This document shows positions 1 to 8,492 of a stretch of 64,000 bases of DNA, in pieces. The stretch's first letter is position 1. Each line of letters opens with the position of its first letter. Position numbers and translations under genes: made by a program. The DNA is taken from positions 1 to 64,000 of the forward strand of contig NZ_FRXO01000010.1 of NCBI RefSeq assembly GCF_900148505.1. Reading direction: 5' to 3'. Under the pieces are notes generated by a model. It saw only the letters and a program-made list of their open reading frames with translations, did no database searches and had not been told where the DNA came from. Source of the DNA: Pseudoxanthobacter soli DSM 19599. Lineage in GTDB: Bacteria; Pseudomonadota; Alphaproteobacteria; Rhizobiales; Segnochrobactraceae.

Positions 1-2
1 CC

Positions 3-77
3 ATGCGCGCTTGCAAAACCGACCGCAGCTTCGAGGCCATGATCTACCTCGCCGCTGCCGTCATCAACTCGCGGTGA
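3..77 (+). pseudogene. C-terminal tail of an IS5-like transposase (partial)
   Basis: The first bases encode a 24-residue peptide ending KTDRSFEAMIYLAAAVINSR and then TGA. Endings of this kind (an RSF..MIYLAA...NSR stretch) are typical of the extreme C-terminus of IS5-family transposases in Rhizobiales. Only this tail is inside the window, so it may be the end of an intact transposase starting to the left or a remnant. No inverted repeat of the element could be matched inside the window. The assignment rests on resemblance of a short peptide. Confidence 0.45.
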
Positions 78-91
78 ATCCCCACAAGCCT

Positions 92-231
92 TAGAGCGCT
101 TTCCGATCAGATGGAATCATCAGATCGACCAGAAATCGCTCCAGATTCAAAAGCTTGAGCATATCCTTGTCGTTCAGATCGATCCGATCTGATCGGGATA
201 TGCTCTAGTTCATCAGACCGGAAAGCGCTCT
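92..231 (+). repeat. Dispersed TAGAGC...GCTCTA repeat, copy 1, with inverted partial tip
   Basis: A near-complete copy of the repeat runs from TAGAGCGCTTTCCGATC to GATATGCTCTA (92-207). It contains the inner blocks AGAAATCGCTCCAGATTC and AAGCTTGAGCATATCC. It is followed at 211-231 by an inverted fragment of the left tip (GGAAAGCGCTCT). It fills the space between the transposase tail and the PAP2 gene. Sister copies lie near 12.9, 16.8, 32.2, 33.1 and 63.1 kb. Confidence 0.85.
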
Positions 232-242
232 GCGGTGCCCGG

Positions 243-983
243 TCACGACGAGATTTCCGGAGGGTCGACCGTCACCGTACGCCTCAGGCGGACGGCGACA
301 GACCAGCAGGCGAGCGCCCAGCCCGCACCGAGCGCCCAACCCGCCAGTACGTCGGATGGCCAGTGCACGCCGAGATAAACGCGGCTGATGCCGATGGCGA
401 CGGTAAGCACCACGGCCATGCCGAGCACGTAGAGCTTCACGCGCTTGCGAGTGTGGACGCGGGCGATCAGGGCGCCGATGGTGAGGTAGGCGACGGCCGA
501 CAGCGTGGAATGTCCGCTCGGAAAGCTCGCGGTCGATACCTCGACGAGATGCGGCACGATATCCGGCCGCGGGCGGGCGAACAGCCACTTCAGGCCCGAC
601 GACAGCAGCTGCCCGCCCACGACCGCGATTAGCAAGAGCACCGCGTCACCTCTGCGGCGGGTCAGCCAGAGATAGCCGACGCCGACCGCCAGCACGAAGA
701 TCAGCACGACGGTGCTGCCGAGGGCGGTCACATCGCGCGCGGCTTCCTGCAGCCAGAACGGCCCGATGGCGCGGGCGAGATCGGCCGGATCGCGGAAGGC
801 GGTGATGATGCCCGCATCGAGCGCTGCGCCCTCGCCCTCCACCACGGCGTCGGCGACCATCCAGAACACCGACATCAGCGCACAGACCGCGAGGAAGGCG
901 ATCAGCAGTGCCGCTTCCGCCCGCGCGAAGGCGGCGACGCGCCCATGAAACGAAACGGGCCGGGACGGTTCGATCTTCATCAT
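243..983 (-). CDS. PAP2-family membrane phosphatase
   Basis: A 246-residue integral membrane protein of the type 2 phosphatidic acid phosphatase family. All three signature motifs are present: KWLFARPRP (KX6RP type) near residues 130-139, SFPSGH near 151-156 with the catalytic-type histidine, and SRVYLGVHWPSD near 199-211 with the second histidine and aspartate. About six hydrophobic segments surround them, the usual PAP2 topology, so the active site should face the periplasm. Likely substrates are lipid phosphates or undecaprenyl pyrophosphate; the sequence does not separate these. It is a stand-alone gene with its stop just after the repeat at 92-231. The start at MMKIEP follows a GGAGAT-like ribosome site. 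Confidence 0.88.
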   Translation of the reverse strand: MMKIEPSRPVSFHGRVAAFARAEAALLIAFLAVCALMSVFWMVADAVVEGEGAALDAGIITAFRDPADLARAIGPFWLQEAARDVTALGSTVVLIFVLAVGVGYLWLTRRRGDAVLLLIAVVGGQLLSSGLKWLFARPRPDIVPHLVEVSTASFPSGHSTLSAVAYLTIGALIARVHTRKRVKLYVLGMAVVLTVAIGISRVYLGVHWPSDVLAGWALGAGWALACWSVAVRLRRTVTVDPPEISS

Positions 984-1064
984 ATCTCCAGAGCAATCGG
1001 ACGCCGAACCATATGGCGGAGCCTTCCGGCGAATGCGAGATGGCTGACGCGGTCGTGACCGCGT

Positions 1065-1562
1065 TCAGCGGGCCCGCTCTATGAGATCGACCGTGACGGA
1101 CCACACCTTGCGCGCCGACTTCACCGTGCAATCCGCCACGGGCTCGCCGGCCGGGCAGGCGCCGGGAGGCGGGTTCCATTCGGCGGAAACGACGGCGATG
1201 AGATCGTCCTTCTTGAAACTCTTCATCTCGCCGTTCGGGCTGGTCGCCGTGCGCGACTTGTCGAGCCGCCAGTCGGCGAACGGCTTCTGGATGGCGGCCA
1301 GCGCGGTCTCCAGCGATGTGTAGGCGAGGCCCCGGCCGCTGCCCGCGATCCGGCAGGCCCGGCCACGCCAGCCGCTGATCGGATCGGTGAAGTCGATATC
1401 GGCGGTGACGAACGGCAGCCGGACGGCCTTGCGCATCTTCACGGCGAGCGCCTCGCACACTGCGGCGGCGGGAGGAACCAGCTGGGGTGTCTGGGCGGCG
1501 GCGGCGGCAGGAAGGGCGAGCGCCGCGGCAAGGATGAAGGCGGCAATCTGGGGGGCGTGCAT
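1065..1562 (-). CDS. Hypothetical secreted protein
   Basis: A 165-residue protein with a clear cleavable signal peptide: a hydrophobic alanine-rich stretch at residues 8-22 ending AAAAQ, cleavage probably after residue 23. The mature part has four cysteines (near residues 36, 70, 135 and 144 by eye), compatible with two disulfides in the periplasm. I recognise no family. It lies between the PAP2 phosphatase and peptide deformylase genes on the same strand, with gaps of about 80 bases on each side. Codon use matches the neighbours, so it looks native. No function can be inferred. Confidence 0.7.
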   Translation of the reverse strand: MHAPQIAAFILAAALALPAAAAAQTPQLVPPAAAVCEALAVKMRKAVRLPFVTADIDFTDPISGWRGRACRIAGSGRGLAYTSLETALAAIQKPFADWRLDKSRTATSPNGEMKSFKKDDLIAVVSAEWNPPPGACPAGEPVADCTVKSARKVWSVTVDLIERAR

Positions 1563-1638
1563 CGCAGGGGTCTCGGATCGGAGGTGGTCATTTGGGGTGA
1601 CCGCGCAGGCGACCGCGCGGAGAGAGTGACGGCCGGGC

Positions 1639-2241
1639 TCAGGTCCGTTCCGTGATGCCGGCCTCGCGCAATATGTCCGCGACCGGCATCGCGGCCCTCG
1701 CCCGCATCGCCTCGGCCGTCATGAAGGAGCGTGCGATCATGCGGTCGGTATAGAGCACGCCGTCGAGGTGGTCGATTTCGTGTTGCAGGATGCGCGCCGG
1801 CCAGCCGGAGAAGCGCGTCCAGCCATGGTGCACACCGGTTTCGTCGGTCCAGCGCACCTCGATCTCTCGGTATCGCGCGACGAGGGCAGCGAACCCGGCG
1901 ACCGACAGGCAGCCCTCGAAGAACACGCGTCGCTCTTCGGACGCCGGCCGCATCTCGGGATTGATCATGACGAGCGGCCCGAACGGCACCCGCTCCATGT
2001 CTGCGATGCGGCTCGCCGGAAGCGCGGCGATGGCACTGTCGCGGTCTTCCGCGACGAGCACACGCTTGGAGACGCCGACCTGCGGTGCCGCCAGCCCGAC
2101 GCCGGGTGCGGCCCGCATCGTGGCGATCATCGCCTCGACGAAATCATGGAACTCGGCCGAGACGATCTCCTCGTCCACGACGGGGACGGCGACGGCTCGA
2201 AGAACCGGGTCGCCGGCCTGGACGATCTCCAGCGAAGTCAT
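1639..2241 (-). CDS. def: Peptide deformylase
   Basis: A 200-residue metalloenzyme that removes the N-formyl group from nascent proteins in the cytoplasm. The three family motifs are intact: GVGLAAPQ at 47-54, EGCLS at 109-113 (metal-binding Cys111), and HEIDH at 154-158 (two metal-binding histidines and catalytic Glu155). The open frame extends upstream, but ATG at 2241 is chosen because a GGAG site lies about eight bases before it and MTSLEIVQAGDPVLR is a normal deformylase beginning. It is not next to fmt, its common partner, and lies downstream of a methyltransferase gene. It may be one of several deformylases; the typical def-fmt locus is not in this window. Confidence 0.92.
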   Translation of the reverse strand: MTSLEIVQAGDPVLRAVAVPVVDEEIVSAEFHDFVEAMIATMRAAPGVGLAAPQVGVSKRVLVAEDRDSAIAALPASRIADMERVPFGPLVMINPEMRPASEERRVFFEGCLSVAGFAALVARYREIEVRWTDETGVHHGWTRFSGWPARILQHEIDHLDGVLYTDRMIARSFMTAEAMRARAAMPVADILREAGITERT

Positions 2242-2359
2242 CGATGCGCTCCGGTGCTGCGGTGATCCCCGATCCGGGAGACGGATCGCGCGGTGGGCGG
2301 CGCTGTGGCCGAACGTACGCTTTCGCACCCTGCGAACACGGCGAAGATATGGCTGCTTC

Positions 2360-2378
2360 GCCCCTTCGGCGAAGGGGC
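2360..2378 (-). terminator. Possible hairpin terminator downstream of the methyltransferase gene
   Basis: A perfect hairpin, GCCCCTTC-ggc-GAAGGGGC (8-bp arms, 3-base loop), sits 20 bases beyond the stop of the methyltransferase gene and about 120 bases before the deformylase start. No clear T tract follows on the minus strand, so it is a weak terminator candidate or an RNA stability element. Confidence 0.35.
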
Positions 2379-2397
2379 ATTGGTCGCGCCGGTCCGC

Positions 2398-3192
2398 TCA
2401 GGGCCGGGTTGCGATCAGCGCACGTACTTCGACGGTTTCCTCGAAACTGTCGTCCGGCGACAGCGCCTGCAGGTCCTTCCGAAGCGCTGCCTCGAACGCC
2501 ACCGCCTCCTGCCCGAGGTTCTGGCGGGACGTCACCGACATCGAGAATGCGCGTCCGACGATGTCGTCGGCCGAAAGCCTGCGCACGCAGATGCGGCTGA
2601 TGCGCTCCAGAACGGGAAAGGGGGAGGCGAGCAGCACGCGTTCGTGCGGCACCCAGTCCGGGCCACGGCGCAGGGTGCGGCTTTCGCTGCGTTCGGGCGA
2701 ATAGAGCTGTGAGAGATTGTCGAGAACCGGCCGCCAGTCGGGCGTGGCGGCGATGCTTCTGTCGTCGAAAAGCGCGACGGCGCCGCCGGGTTCAACGATG
2801 GCGTTGAGACGCAGAAGCGTATCCGCCCGGTCCATCCAATGAAACGAGCGTCCCATCACGACGAGCCGGGCAGGACCGAGGTGCGGAGCGAGATCGTAGG
2901 ACGAGCCCTGAACCAGCCGGATATCGACGCCGGCCGCTTCGGCGGCCCGTCGGGCGGCCGCGAGCATTTCCGGCTCCGGATCGATTCCGGTCGGCAAGGC
3001 GCCGGCGAGCCGCGCGAACGCGATGGCGAGCTGACCCGGGCCGCAGCCGAGATCGATGAGCCGGCCGCCCGGCGCCAGCCCGGTGCGTTCGGCCACGCGC
3101 TCGATCAGGGCGTCGGGATAGGGAACGCGGAACCGTTCGTAATATTCGGCTGTCGAGTGAAACCGCCCGGCTTCGAAGGGGATTGTGATCAC
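2398..3192 (-). CDS. Class I SAM-dependent methyltransferase
   Basis: A 264-residue methyltransferase. Motif I is DLGCGPGQLA at residues 47-56, the glycine-rich SAM-binding loop, followed by an acidic strand end (GIDPEPEMLAAAR). The central region (RSFHWMDRADTL) resembles UbiE/Tam-like methyltransferases that act on small molecules. The substrate cannot be told. The start is taken as GTG at 3192, because GAGG lies eight bases upstream and the protein then begins just before the FHSTAEYYERFR helix. An in-frame extension further upstream has no methyltransferase features. The HAD phosphatase gene ends about 125 bases upstream on the same strand. Confidence 0.85.
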   Translation of the reverse strand: MITIPFEAGRFHSTAEYYERFRVPYPDALIERVAERTGLAPGGRLIDLGCGPGQLAIAFARLAGALPTGIDPEPEMLAAARRAAEAAGVDIRLVQGSSYDLAPHLGPARLVVMGRSFHWMDRADTLLRLNAIVEPGGAVALFDDRSIAATPDWRPVLDNLSQLYSPERSESRTLRRGPDWVPHERVLLASPFPVLERISRICVRRLSADDIVGRAFSMSVTSRQNLGQEAVAFEAALRKDLQALSPDDSFEETVEVRALIATRP

Positions 3193-3317
3193 CGTTCCGT
3201 CCTCGCTGCAGCCGGCGCCATCTGCGCAGGAGCGATCTCCGGCCGGCAGTCCCCGATCGTCTTCGGCGAAAATGTCGCGCGTAGGGAGGAAGGCCGGCTG
3301 CGGCGCTGCGGTCCGGC

Positions 3318-3983
3318 TCAGGCGGCGGTCTCGTCGATATCGACCAGCCGCAGCCTGCCGTCCGTATCCGCCTCCAGTCCCAGCCGGTGGTAGCTGCGAA
3401 TGACGGGATGCGGGGTCCGCATCTCGTGATGATGCGTCGCACCGACGACCATGACCGACGCGCCCGCCGCTTCCGCCGCGGCAATGCCCGCTGGAGCATC
3501 TTCCCAGACGAGGCATTCCGAGACCGCGACGCCGAGTGCCTCCGCCGCGGCGATGAAGCAATCGGGCGCCGGCTTCCCGTTCGCCACATCGTCGGCGGTG
3601 ACCAGAACGGTGGGGATGGGCAGGCCCGCAGCCTCCAGACGGCGAATCGCGAGGCGCCGGGGCGCCGACGTCACCACCGCCCAGCGGTCCGGCGGCAATT
3701 GCTCCAGAAAGCGCTTGGCGCCTGCGATCTCGACGATGCCGTCGACCTCGTCGATTTCGGCTTCCGTGATCAGCGACGCCTCATGCACGGCGTCGATGCC
3801 GGCCGGCGCGAACCGGCGGATGGTCGCCACCGCCTGCACGCCGTGCATGACTTTCAGGATCTCGGCCGGATCGAGGCCGTGCCCCTCCGCCCATTGCGAC
3901 CAGACGCGGTTCGCCACGGCGATGCTGTCGAGGATGGTGCCGTCCATGTCGAACAGGAAGGCTGAGAAGGTTCTGTCCCGCAT
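3318..3983 (-). CDS. HAD-superfamily sugar-phosphatase-like hydrolase
   Basis: A 221-residue cytoplasmic phosphatase of the HAD superfamily, beta-phosphoglucomutase/phosphoglycolate phosphatase type. Motif I is DMDGT at 12-16 (nucleophile Asp12, acid/base Asp14), motif II is the TSA at 105-107, motif III is Lys137 in NGKPAPD, and motif IV is ED at 161-162. The helical cap between residues 18 and 85 contains HGVQAVATIRRF, close to that of DL-glycerol-3-phosphatases and the YfbT/HxpA sugar phosphatases. A glycerol phosphate or sugar phosphate substrate is likely but unproven. It is a single gene between the SDR and methyltransferase genes on the same strand. Confidence 0.88.
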   Translation of the reverse strand: MRDRTFSAFLFDMDGTILDSIAVANRVWSQWAEGHGLDPAEILKVMHGVQAVATIRRFAPAGIDAVHEASLITEAEIDEVDGIVEIAGAKRFLEQLPPDRWAVVTSAPRRLAIRRLEAAGLPIPTVLVTADDVANGKPAPDCFIAAAEALGVAVSECLVWEDAPAGIAAAEAAGASVMVVGATHHHEMRTPHPVIRSYHRLGLEADTDGRLRLVDIDETAA

Positions 3984-4018
3984 CGGCTGATCCCCGAGGT
4001 TGGCTCGATCATTGTTTT

Positions 4019-4849
4019 TTATCGCGCGCCAGCCGGATCGAACAGCTCGCGCATCCGAGCGATATAGTGTTCCTCGGACGTGGACCAGCGCAACTCCGCC
4101 AGCATCCTGGTGTCGGCGCCCGCGGGAAAGCGCACCCTGCGGCTGTCGTCGCTGGCGGCGGCGAGCATCGCGTCGGCAACTTCGACCTCGGTGCAGTAAG
4201 GCGTCGGATAGCGCGCCATCTTGCCGAAGCAGGCCTGTGCGAAGGCGCCGTAATCCGCAGGGATCAGCCCCGCCATGCGTGCGCCCCCGTTGGCGGTGAA
4301 GTTGGTCGTCGGTCCGTAACCGGGCTCCACCAGCCGCGCTGCGATGCCGAACGGATGGAGTTCATAGGAAAGCGACTCGGTGAAGCCTTCGACCGCGGAC
4401 TTGCTGGCGGTGTAGACGGCGACGAGCGGCATCGGCCCGATGGTCGCGCTCGACGTCACGTTGACGATCACGCCATGTCCCTGTCGCCGCATCACCGGAA
4501 TGATCGCACGGCAGGTGGCAAAGACGCCGAAGGTGTTGGTCTCGAAGATCTCGCGCACGGTCGCATCCGGCGTCGCCTCGAACGCCGAGGCGAGTCCGAT
4601 GCCGGCATTGTTCACGAGGACGTCGATGGCCCCGAACGCGGCTACGCCCTCGTCAATCGCCGCGACGATGCTGGCACCGTCGGTGACATCCAGCGGCAAG
4701 ACCTTCAGGCGCGGCGTGTCGCTGTCGAACACGTTCGGATCGGGTCGGCGCATGGTTGCGACCACGTTCCAGCCGCGCGAGAGAAACAGGTCCGCGGCGG
4801 CCTTGCCGTAGCCCGACGAGGTGCCTGTGATGAGAATGGTCTTGGTCAC
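4019..4849 (-). CDS. Short-chain dehydrogenase/reductase
   Basis: A 276-residue NAD(P)-dependent oxidoreductase of the classical SDR type. It shows the Rossmann motif TGTSSGYG at 8-15, NNAG at 80-83, a catalytic serine in VTSSAT at 131-136, and YTASK with Tyr146 and Lys150. MRRP after the second strand suggests NADP preference. The start is GTG at 4849: an ATG four codons upstream is itself part of the GGAGG ribosome site of the GTG. It is divergent from an AraC regulator 88 bases away, a common arrangement in which the regulator controls the reductase. The substrate is unknown. Confidence 0.88.
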   Translation of the reverse strand: MTKTILITGTSSGYGKAAADLFLSRGWNVVATMRRPDPNVFDSDTPRLKVLPLDVTDGASIVAAIDEGVAAFGAIDVLVNNAGIGLASAFEATPDATVREIFETNTFGVFATCRAIIPVMRRQGHGVIVNVTSSATIGPMPLVAVYTASKSAVEGFTESLSYELHPFGIAARLVEPGYGPTTNFTANGGARMAGLIPADYGAFAQACFGKMARYPTPYCTEVEVADAMLAAASDDSRRVRFPAGADTRMLAELRWSTSEEHYIARMRELFDPAGAR

Positions 4850-4859
4850 GTGAGCCTCC

Positions 4860-4904
4860 ATGTTGTCGAGCCAACATAGACAGGCGATCGGGACGAGCTA
4901 TAAT
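4860..4904. promoter_or_regulatory. Divergent control region between the SDR and AraC genes
   Basis: The 88-base gap holds an inverted repeat ATGTTG-N6-CAACAT (4860-4877) just before the SDR start, with a TATGTT -10-like hexamer on the minus strand inside its right arm. A TATAAT hexamer on the plus strand lies at 4899-4904, in front of the AraC gene. This fits a shared operator for the AraC protein. The -35 boxes are not convincing. Confidence 0.35.
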
Positions 4905-4937
4905 TGATCGTCTTTCTTTGTTTATGGATCGTCCAGA

Positions 4938-5876
4938 ATGGATCCGCTCAGTGCCGTGATCGCCGTGCTGAGCCCCCACGCGGCCGTCTCGAAGCCGATC
5001 TCCGGCCGCGGAGACTGGGGCGTGCGTTATCCTGCCTACGGCAAGCCCGGCTTCGCCATCGTTCTCGAGGGCGGGTGCTGGCTTGCGCTCCAGGGCCGGG
5101 CGCCCGTCCGGCTCGAGCGGGGCGACTTTGTATTGCTGCCGGCGACGCCCGCCTTCGAAATGTCGAGCCGCGTTGGCATGGCATGTGTTGCTTCGGAGCC
5201 GTCGCCGCGTCCTCTCCGCCACGGCGATCCAGATGGCCCGCCCGACTTCCGGATGCTTGGCGGTGGCTTCCAGATCGAGCGCGCCAACGCCGCGCTGATG
5301 CAATCGCTGCTGCCGGAGATGATCCACATCCGCTCTGCGGAGGCGGATACGACCGGCTTGTCGCGCGTGATCGGTCTGATCATGGATGAGACGGCAGCCG
5401 AAGAGCGGCCGGGTGGCGAGATGATCCTGCAGCGGCTCATGGAGGTGATGCTGATCGAGGCGCTTCGCCACGGATCACCCGAACCGGGCATCCGTGCAGG
5501 TCTGCTCGGCGGCATGCGCGACGCCGCCGTTGCCAAGGCGCTGCGCGCGATCCACGCGGACGTTCGTGTCCGATGGACGGTCGCAGACCTCGCGCACATT
5601 GCGGGAATGTCGCGCTCCGCGTTCGCGGCGCGTTTCGCCGACATCGTGGGTTGCGGCCCGATCGAATACCTGTCGCAGTGGCGGATTGCGCTGGCAAAGG
5701 ACAGTCTCGCGCGGGGCGGGACGCCTCTCGACCGGCTGGCGGACGAGATCGGCTACGAATCGGCCAGCGCGTTCAGCACGGCCTTCCGCCGCCACGTCGG
5801 TTGCCCTCCGGGCGCGTTCGCGCGCGCCTGCGGCCCCGCATCGGAAAGCCGCGCCATTGGACGAGATATGCTCTAA
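4938..5876 (+). CDS. AraC-family regulator with cupin sensor domain
   Basis: A 312-residue transcription factor. Residues 1-170 form a cupin-type sensor (AraC_binding_6 like: RYPAYGKPGFAIVLEGGCWL, then RLERGDFVLLPATPAFEMSS). Residues 195-300 carry the double helix-turn-helix of AraC/XylS proteins (VADLAHIAGMSRSAFAARF and DRLADEIGYESASAFSTAFR). Members with this layout often control a neighbouring short-chain dehydrogenase, here divergent. The last residues GRDML and the TAA stop are encoded by a fragment, GATATGCTCTA, identical to the right tip of the dispersed repeat. The gene overlaps the convergent acyltransferase gene by four bases. Confidence 0.9.
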   Translation: MDPLSAVIAVLSPHAAVSKPISGRGDWGVRYPAYGKPGFAIVLEGGCWLALQGRAPVRLERGDFVLLPATPAFEMSSRVGMACVASEPSPRPLRHGDPDGPPDFRMLGGGFQIERANAALMQSLLPEMIHIRSAEADTTGLSRVIGLIMDETAAEERPGGEMILQRLMEVMLIEALRHGSPEPGIRAGLLGGMRDAAVAKALRAIHADVRVRWTVADLAHIAGMSRSAFAARFADIVGCGPIEYLSQWRIALAKDSLARGGTPLDRLADEIGYESASAFSTAFRRHVGCPPGAFARACGPASESRAIGRDML

Positions 5877-7801
5877 CGCGACGGAGTCGATTGCGGAATT
5901 CGGAAGCCGCCGCCGGTTCGCTCCAGGATGGTGTCGGCGAGCAGGCCCATGCCCGCCCGTGACAGATGCGCTGTATCGATATAGGCGAGTTCGCCGGTCG
6001 GTGCGGTCGCGGGGCAGGCCAGCCCGCATTGCGCCGTGAGCACGGGCAGGTAGATGCCGCCGGCCTTTTCCACGGCGGCTTTCATCGTCTGATCGAACGC
6101 CGACCGGTTCGGCAGCAAATGCTCGCGGAGCACGTCGTTCGCCGTGCCGACATTGCCGAGTTCGACGACGAGGTCGGGCACGTTTCTGTCGAACGCCGCC
6201 CTGACACCCACCACATAGACCGTGAGGCCCTTCTGCCTCAGGCCGGCAATGGTCTCGGCCAGCGGCACGTCCTGTCCGGGGGTCCAGTTCCCGGTGAGAA
6301 GCACGGTGCGGATGCCGCTTTTCGCGACGAGATCGAGGCGGAGGCGGTTGAACCGCTCGCAGTCAGGCGGCCCGGCCTTGAATGGCCCCGGCTGGAACGG
6401 AGGGCAGCCGGCATAGCTCGCATTGGCGAAATGGTAGCGGCTTCCGAATCGGTCTCTCAGTCCCGTCACGGTGTCGATACCGAAGCTGTCGCCGAGCACG
6501 GCAACAGTGGGCTTGGCCGGATCGACGGAGACGCAGTAGGCGGGGTCGAACTTGGCCAGCGGAATATCGGTGTTGAGGATGCAGCGGCCATAGTCCGACG
6601 CTTCGCCGATCTCCACCCGCTCGATCTGTGTGGCCTCGACGAGGGCGACCACGTTCGCGTCAAAGCGGAACGGCAGGCCGCCGGACAACGGGAAGATCAC
6701 GCAGACCGCGACCACCACCGCCTGCGCGGCGCCGACGCCGAGAAGCCGCCGTCTCCGCGTCGGGGACGGCACGGCGTTGTGGAAGCGGAAGCGCTCTTCG
6801 ACCGCGCGGTGCAGGATCTCGCCGAGCGCGAAGCTGGCGGCGATCAGCGCGGGCACCGCGATCCACTCCGGCTGCTTTGTCCAGATCGGGCGGGTGAACA
6901 CGATGAGCGGCCAGTGAACGAGATAGACGGAATAGGCCCGCCGGCCGACGGCCGTTGCGACCGCATTCCCGAAGGCGAGCCGTGCGACCGGCGAGGACAT
7001 GCCAACGAGAAATAACGCGGCCCCGGCACATGGCAGCAGCATGTCGAGCAATACGGAGCCGGCGCCGGGCGCGATCATCGAGACGACAAGGATTGCCGCG
7101 AACCCGGCAACCGTGGCCGCCGTGGCGGCAGCGCCCGACAGCCGCCAGCCCGTTGCGCCGACGACCGCGCCGAGGCTGAACTGAAACACCCGGAACGGCG
7201 TCAGATAGAACACCGCGTCCGGCGATCGCGGTTCGGCCACAACGGCCGCCACCAGCGAAACCACGCCGAGCGCCGCCATCGCGCCGACGAGGCCGCGCAG
7301 CCTCGCGAGGCGGTAGGCCAGAATCGCGATGAGCGGCCACACCAGGTAGAATTGCTCCTCCACCCCGAGCGACCACGTGTGCAGCAGCGGCTTCAGGGCC
7401 GAATTGCCGTCGAAATAACCGGTGTGGAAATAGAAGAAGATGTTGGAGACGGAGAAGGCCGCGGCGAGCGCCGAGTTGCCGAACTCCACCAGTTGGCGGG
7501 GCGTCAGCAGGAAGTAGCCTGCGGCGGCACTGGCCGTGATGGTCGCCAGAAGGGCCGGCACGAGCCGGGCCATGCGGCGGGCGAGAAAGCCGCGGTATGA
7601 GAAACGGCCCTGATCGAGTTCCGCCGCGATGCCTCGCGTGATGATGAAGCCGGAAATGACGAAGAACACGTCCACGCCCACGAAGCCGCCCTTGAAGAAC
7701 GGGCTTTCGACGTGAAACAGCAGGACGGCGAGGATCGCGACCGCTCTCAGTCCGTCCAGCGGCGCGATGTAGCCGCCGGTCGCAGGATTGCTTTTATCCA
7801 A
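5873..7801 (-). CDS. Acyltransferase-3 (OafA/YrhL-like) with C-terminal SGNH domain
   Basis: A 642-residue inner-membrane acyltransferase that adds acetyl or similar groups to surface polysaccharides. Residues 10-370 form the acyltransferase-3 domain with about ten membrane segments; LDGLRAVAILAVLLFH carries the conserved histidine region, and HTWSLGVEEQFYLVWP is a second signature. The periplasmic SGNH hydrolase-like domain has GDSF near residue 434, a LLTGNW block, and DTAHLS near 608 with the D..H pair. This is the layout of O-antigen acetylase OafA. Its TAG stop lies in the repeat tip GATATGCTCTA shared with the convergent AraC gene. The acceptor glycan is unknown. Confidence 0.9.
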   Translation of the reverse strand: MDKSNPATGGYIAPLDGLRAVAILAVLLFHVESPFFKGGFVGVDVFFVISGFIITRGIAAELDQGRFSYRGFLARRMARLVPALLATITASAAAGYFLLTPRQLVEFGNSALAAAFSVSNIFFYFHTGYFDGNSALKPLLHTWSLGVEEQFYLVWPLIAILAYRLARLRGLVGAMAALGVVSLVAAVVAEPRSPDAVFYLTPFRVFQFSLGAVVGATGWRLSGAAATAATVAGFAAILVVSMIAPGAGSVLLDMLLPCAGAALFLVGMSSPVARLAFGNAVATAVGRRAYSVYLVHWPLIVFTRPIWTKQPEWIAVPALIAASFALGEILHRAVEERFRFHNAVPSPTRRRRLLGVGAAQAVVVAVCVIFPLSGGLPFRFDANVVALVEATQIERVEIGEASDYGRCILNTDIPLAKFDPAYCVSVDPAKPTVAVLGDSFGIDTVTGLRDRFGSRYHFANASYAGCPPFQPGPFKAGPPDCERFNRLRLDLVAKSGIRTVLLTGNWTPGQDVPLAETIAGLRQKGLTVYVVGVRAAFDRNVPDLVVELGNVGTANDVLREHLLPNRSAFDQTMKAAVEKAGGIYLPVLTAQCGLACPATAPTGELAYIDTAHLSRAGMGLLADTILERTGGGFRIPQSTPSR

Positions 7802-8233
7802 GATCGCTTACCGGATGCGTGTTGTCTGCGTGTCCAGCGCCATTTCGCGCCAGCGGCGGGCAGCCGCCTTGCCGCGCCTGACGGGGCGGCGAAGCAAGCC
7901 GCAGCCGTTTTAGACGGAGATATGTCGCCGGTCATCAGGCTGTCCCGTGTGCGACAGGCGCTTTAACACAACGCTCCGGAAGAGATCGTCTGGCGCAACA
8001 GGGAAGGGGCCGCGCGAATGCCGACTGCTATGCTGTCGGCATGTGTCGCACTGCGCGGGGCAAAGCGGCGAGATCAACCGGATAACAAGGGGGAATTTGC
8101 GACGGTGGGTTCACCAGCTGTCTGGCTTGCCTTCCCAACGGCCCCGCGGATCATGCTTTTAAAGCATCCACAGACGGGCCGAAGGGTTGGCCGAAACAGC
8201 GACGCCAAGCGCCTGCGGTTTCGTTTAAGAAAA
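7802..8233. other. Intergenic region, no supported gene
   Basis: About 430 bases lie between the acyltransferase start and tRNA-Asn. Short open frames are present on both strands but lack ribosome sites and recognisable protein sequence. I see no repeat, terminator or riboswitch. Confidence 0.5.
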
Positions 8234-8309
8234 TGGCTCCCCGGGCCGGACTCGAACCAGCGACCCAGCGGTTAACAGCCGCTTGCTCTACCGACTGAGC
8301 TACCGGGGA
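8234..8309 (-). tRNA. tRNA-Asn (anticodon GTT)
   Basis: A 76-base cloverleaf read on the minus strand. The acceptor stem TCCCCGG pairs with CCGGGGA, and CCA is encoded. The D-loop has AGCTCAGTCGGTAGAGC, the anticodon loop is CTGTTAACC with anticodon GTT, and the T-arm has GGTTCGAGTCC. It lies alone between the acyltransferase and the cobalamin genes. Confidence 0.97.
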
Positions 8310-8492
8310 GTAGAGCCGGCTGACCGGCTCGGCGTTGCATATAACGGGGTCGTTCCGGCTTGCCAAGCCCCTTCGGTGAGATTGAATCGTTTCGTCGAGT
8401 TGTTCACAGGCTTGTCGCGAAAGCCCTTGCCGGGGCAAAGGTAGGGCTCGTGCCCCAAGGGGGCGGGCTTGGCCGGGCAGGGGGAAAGCCGC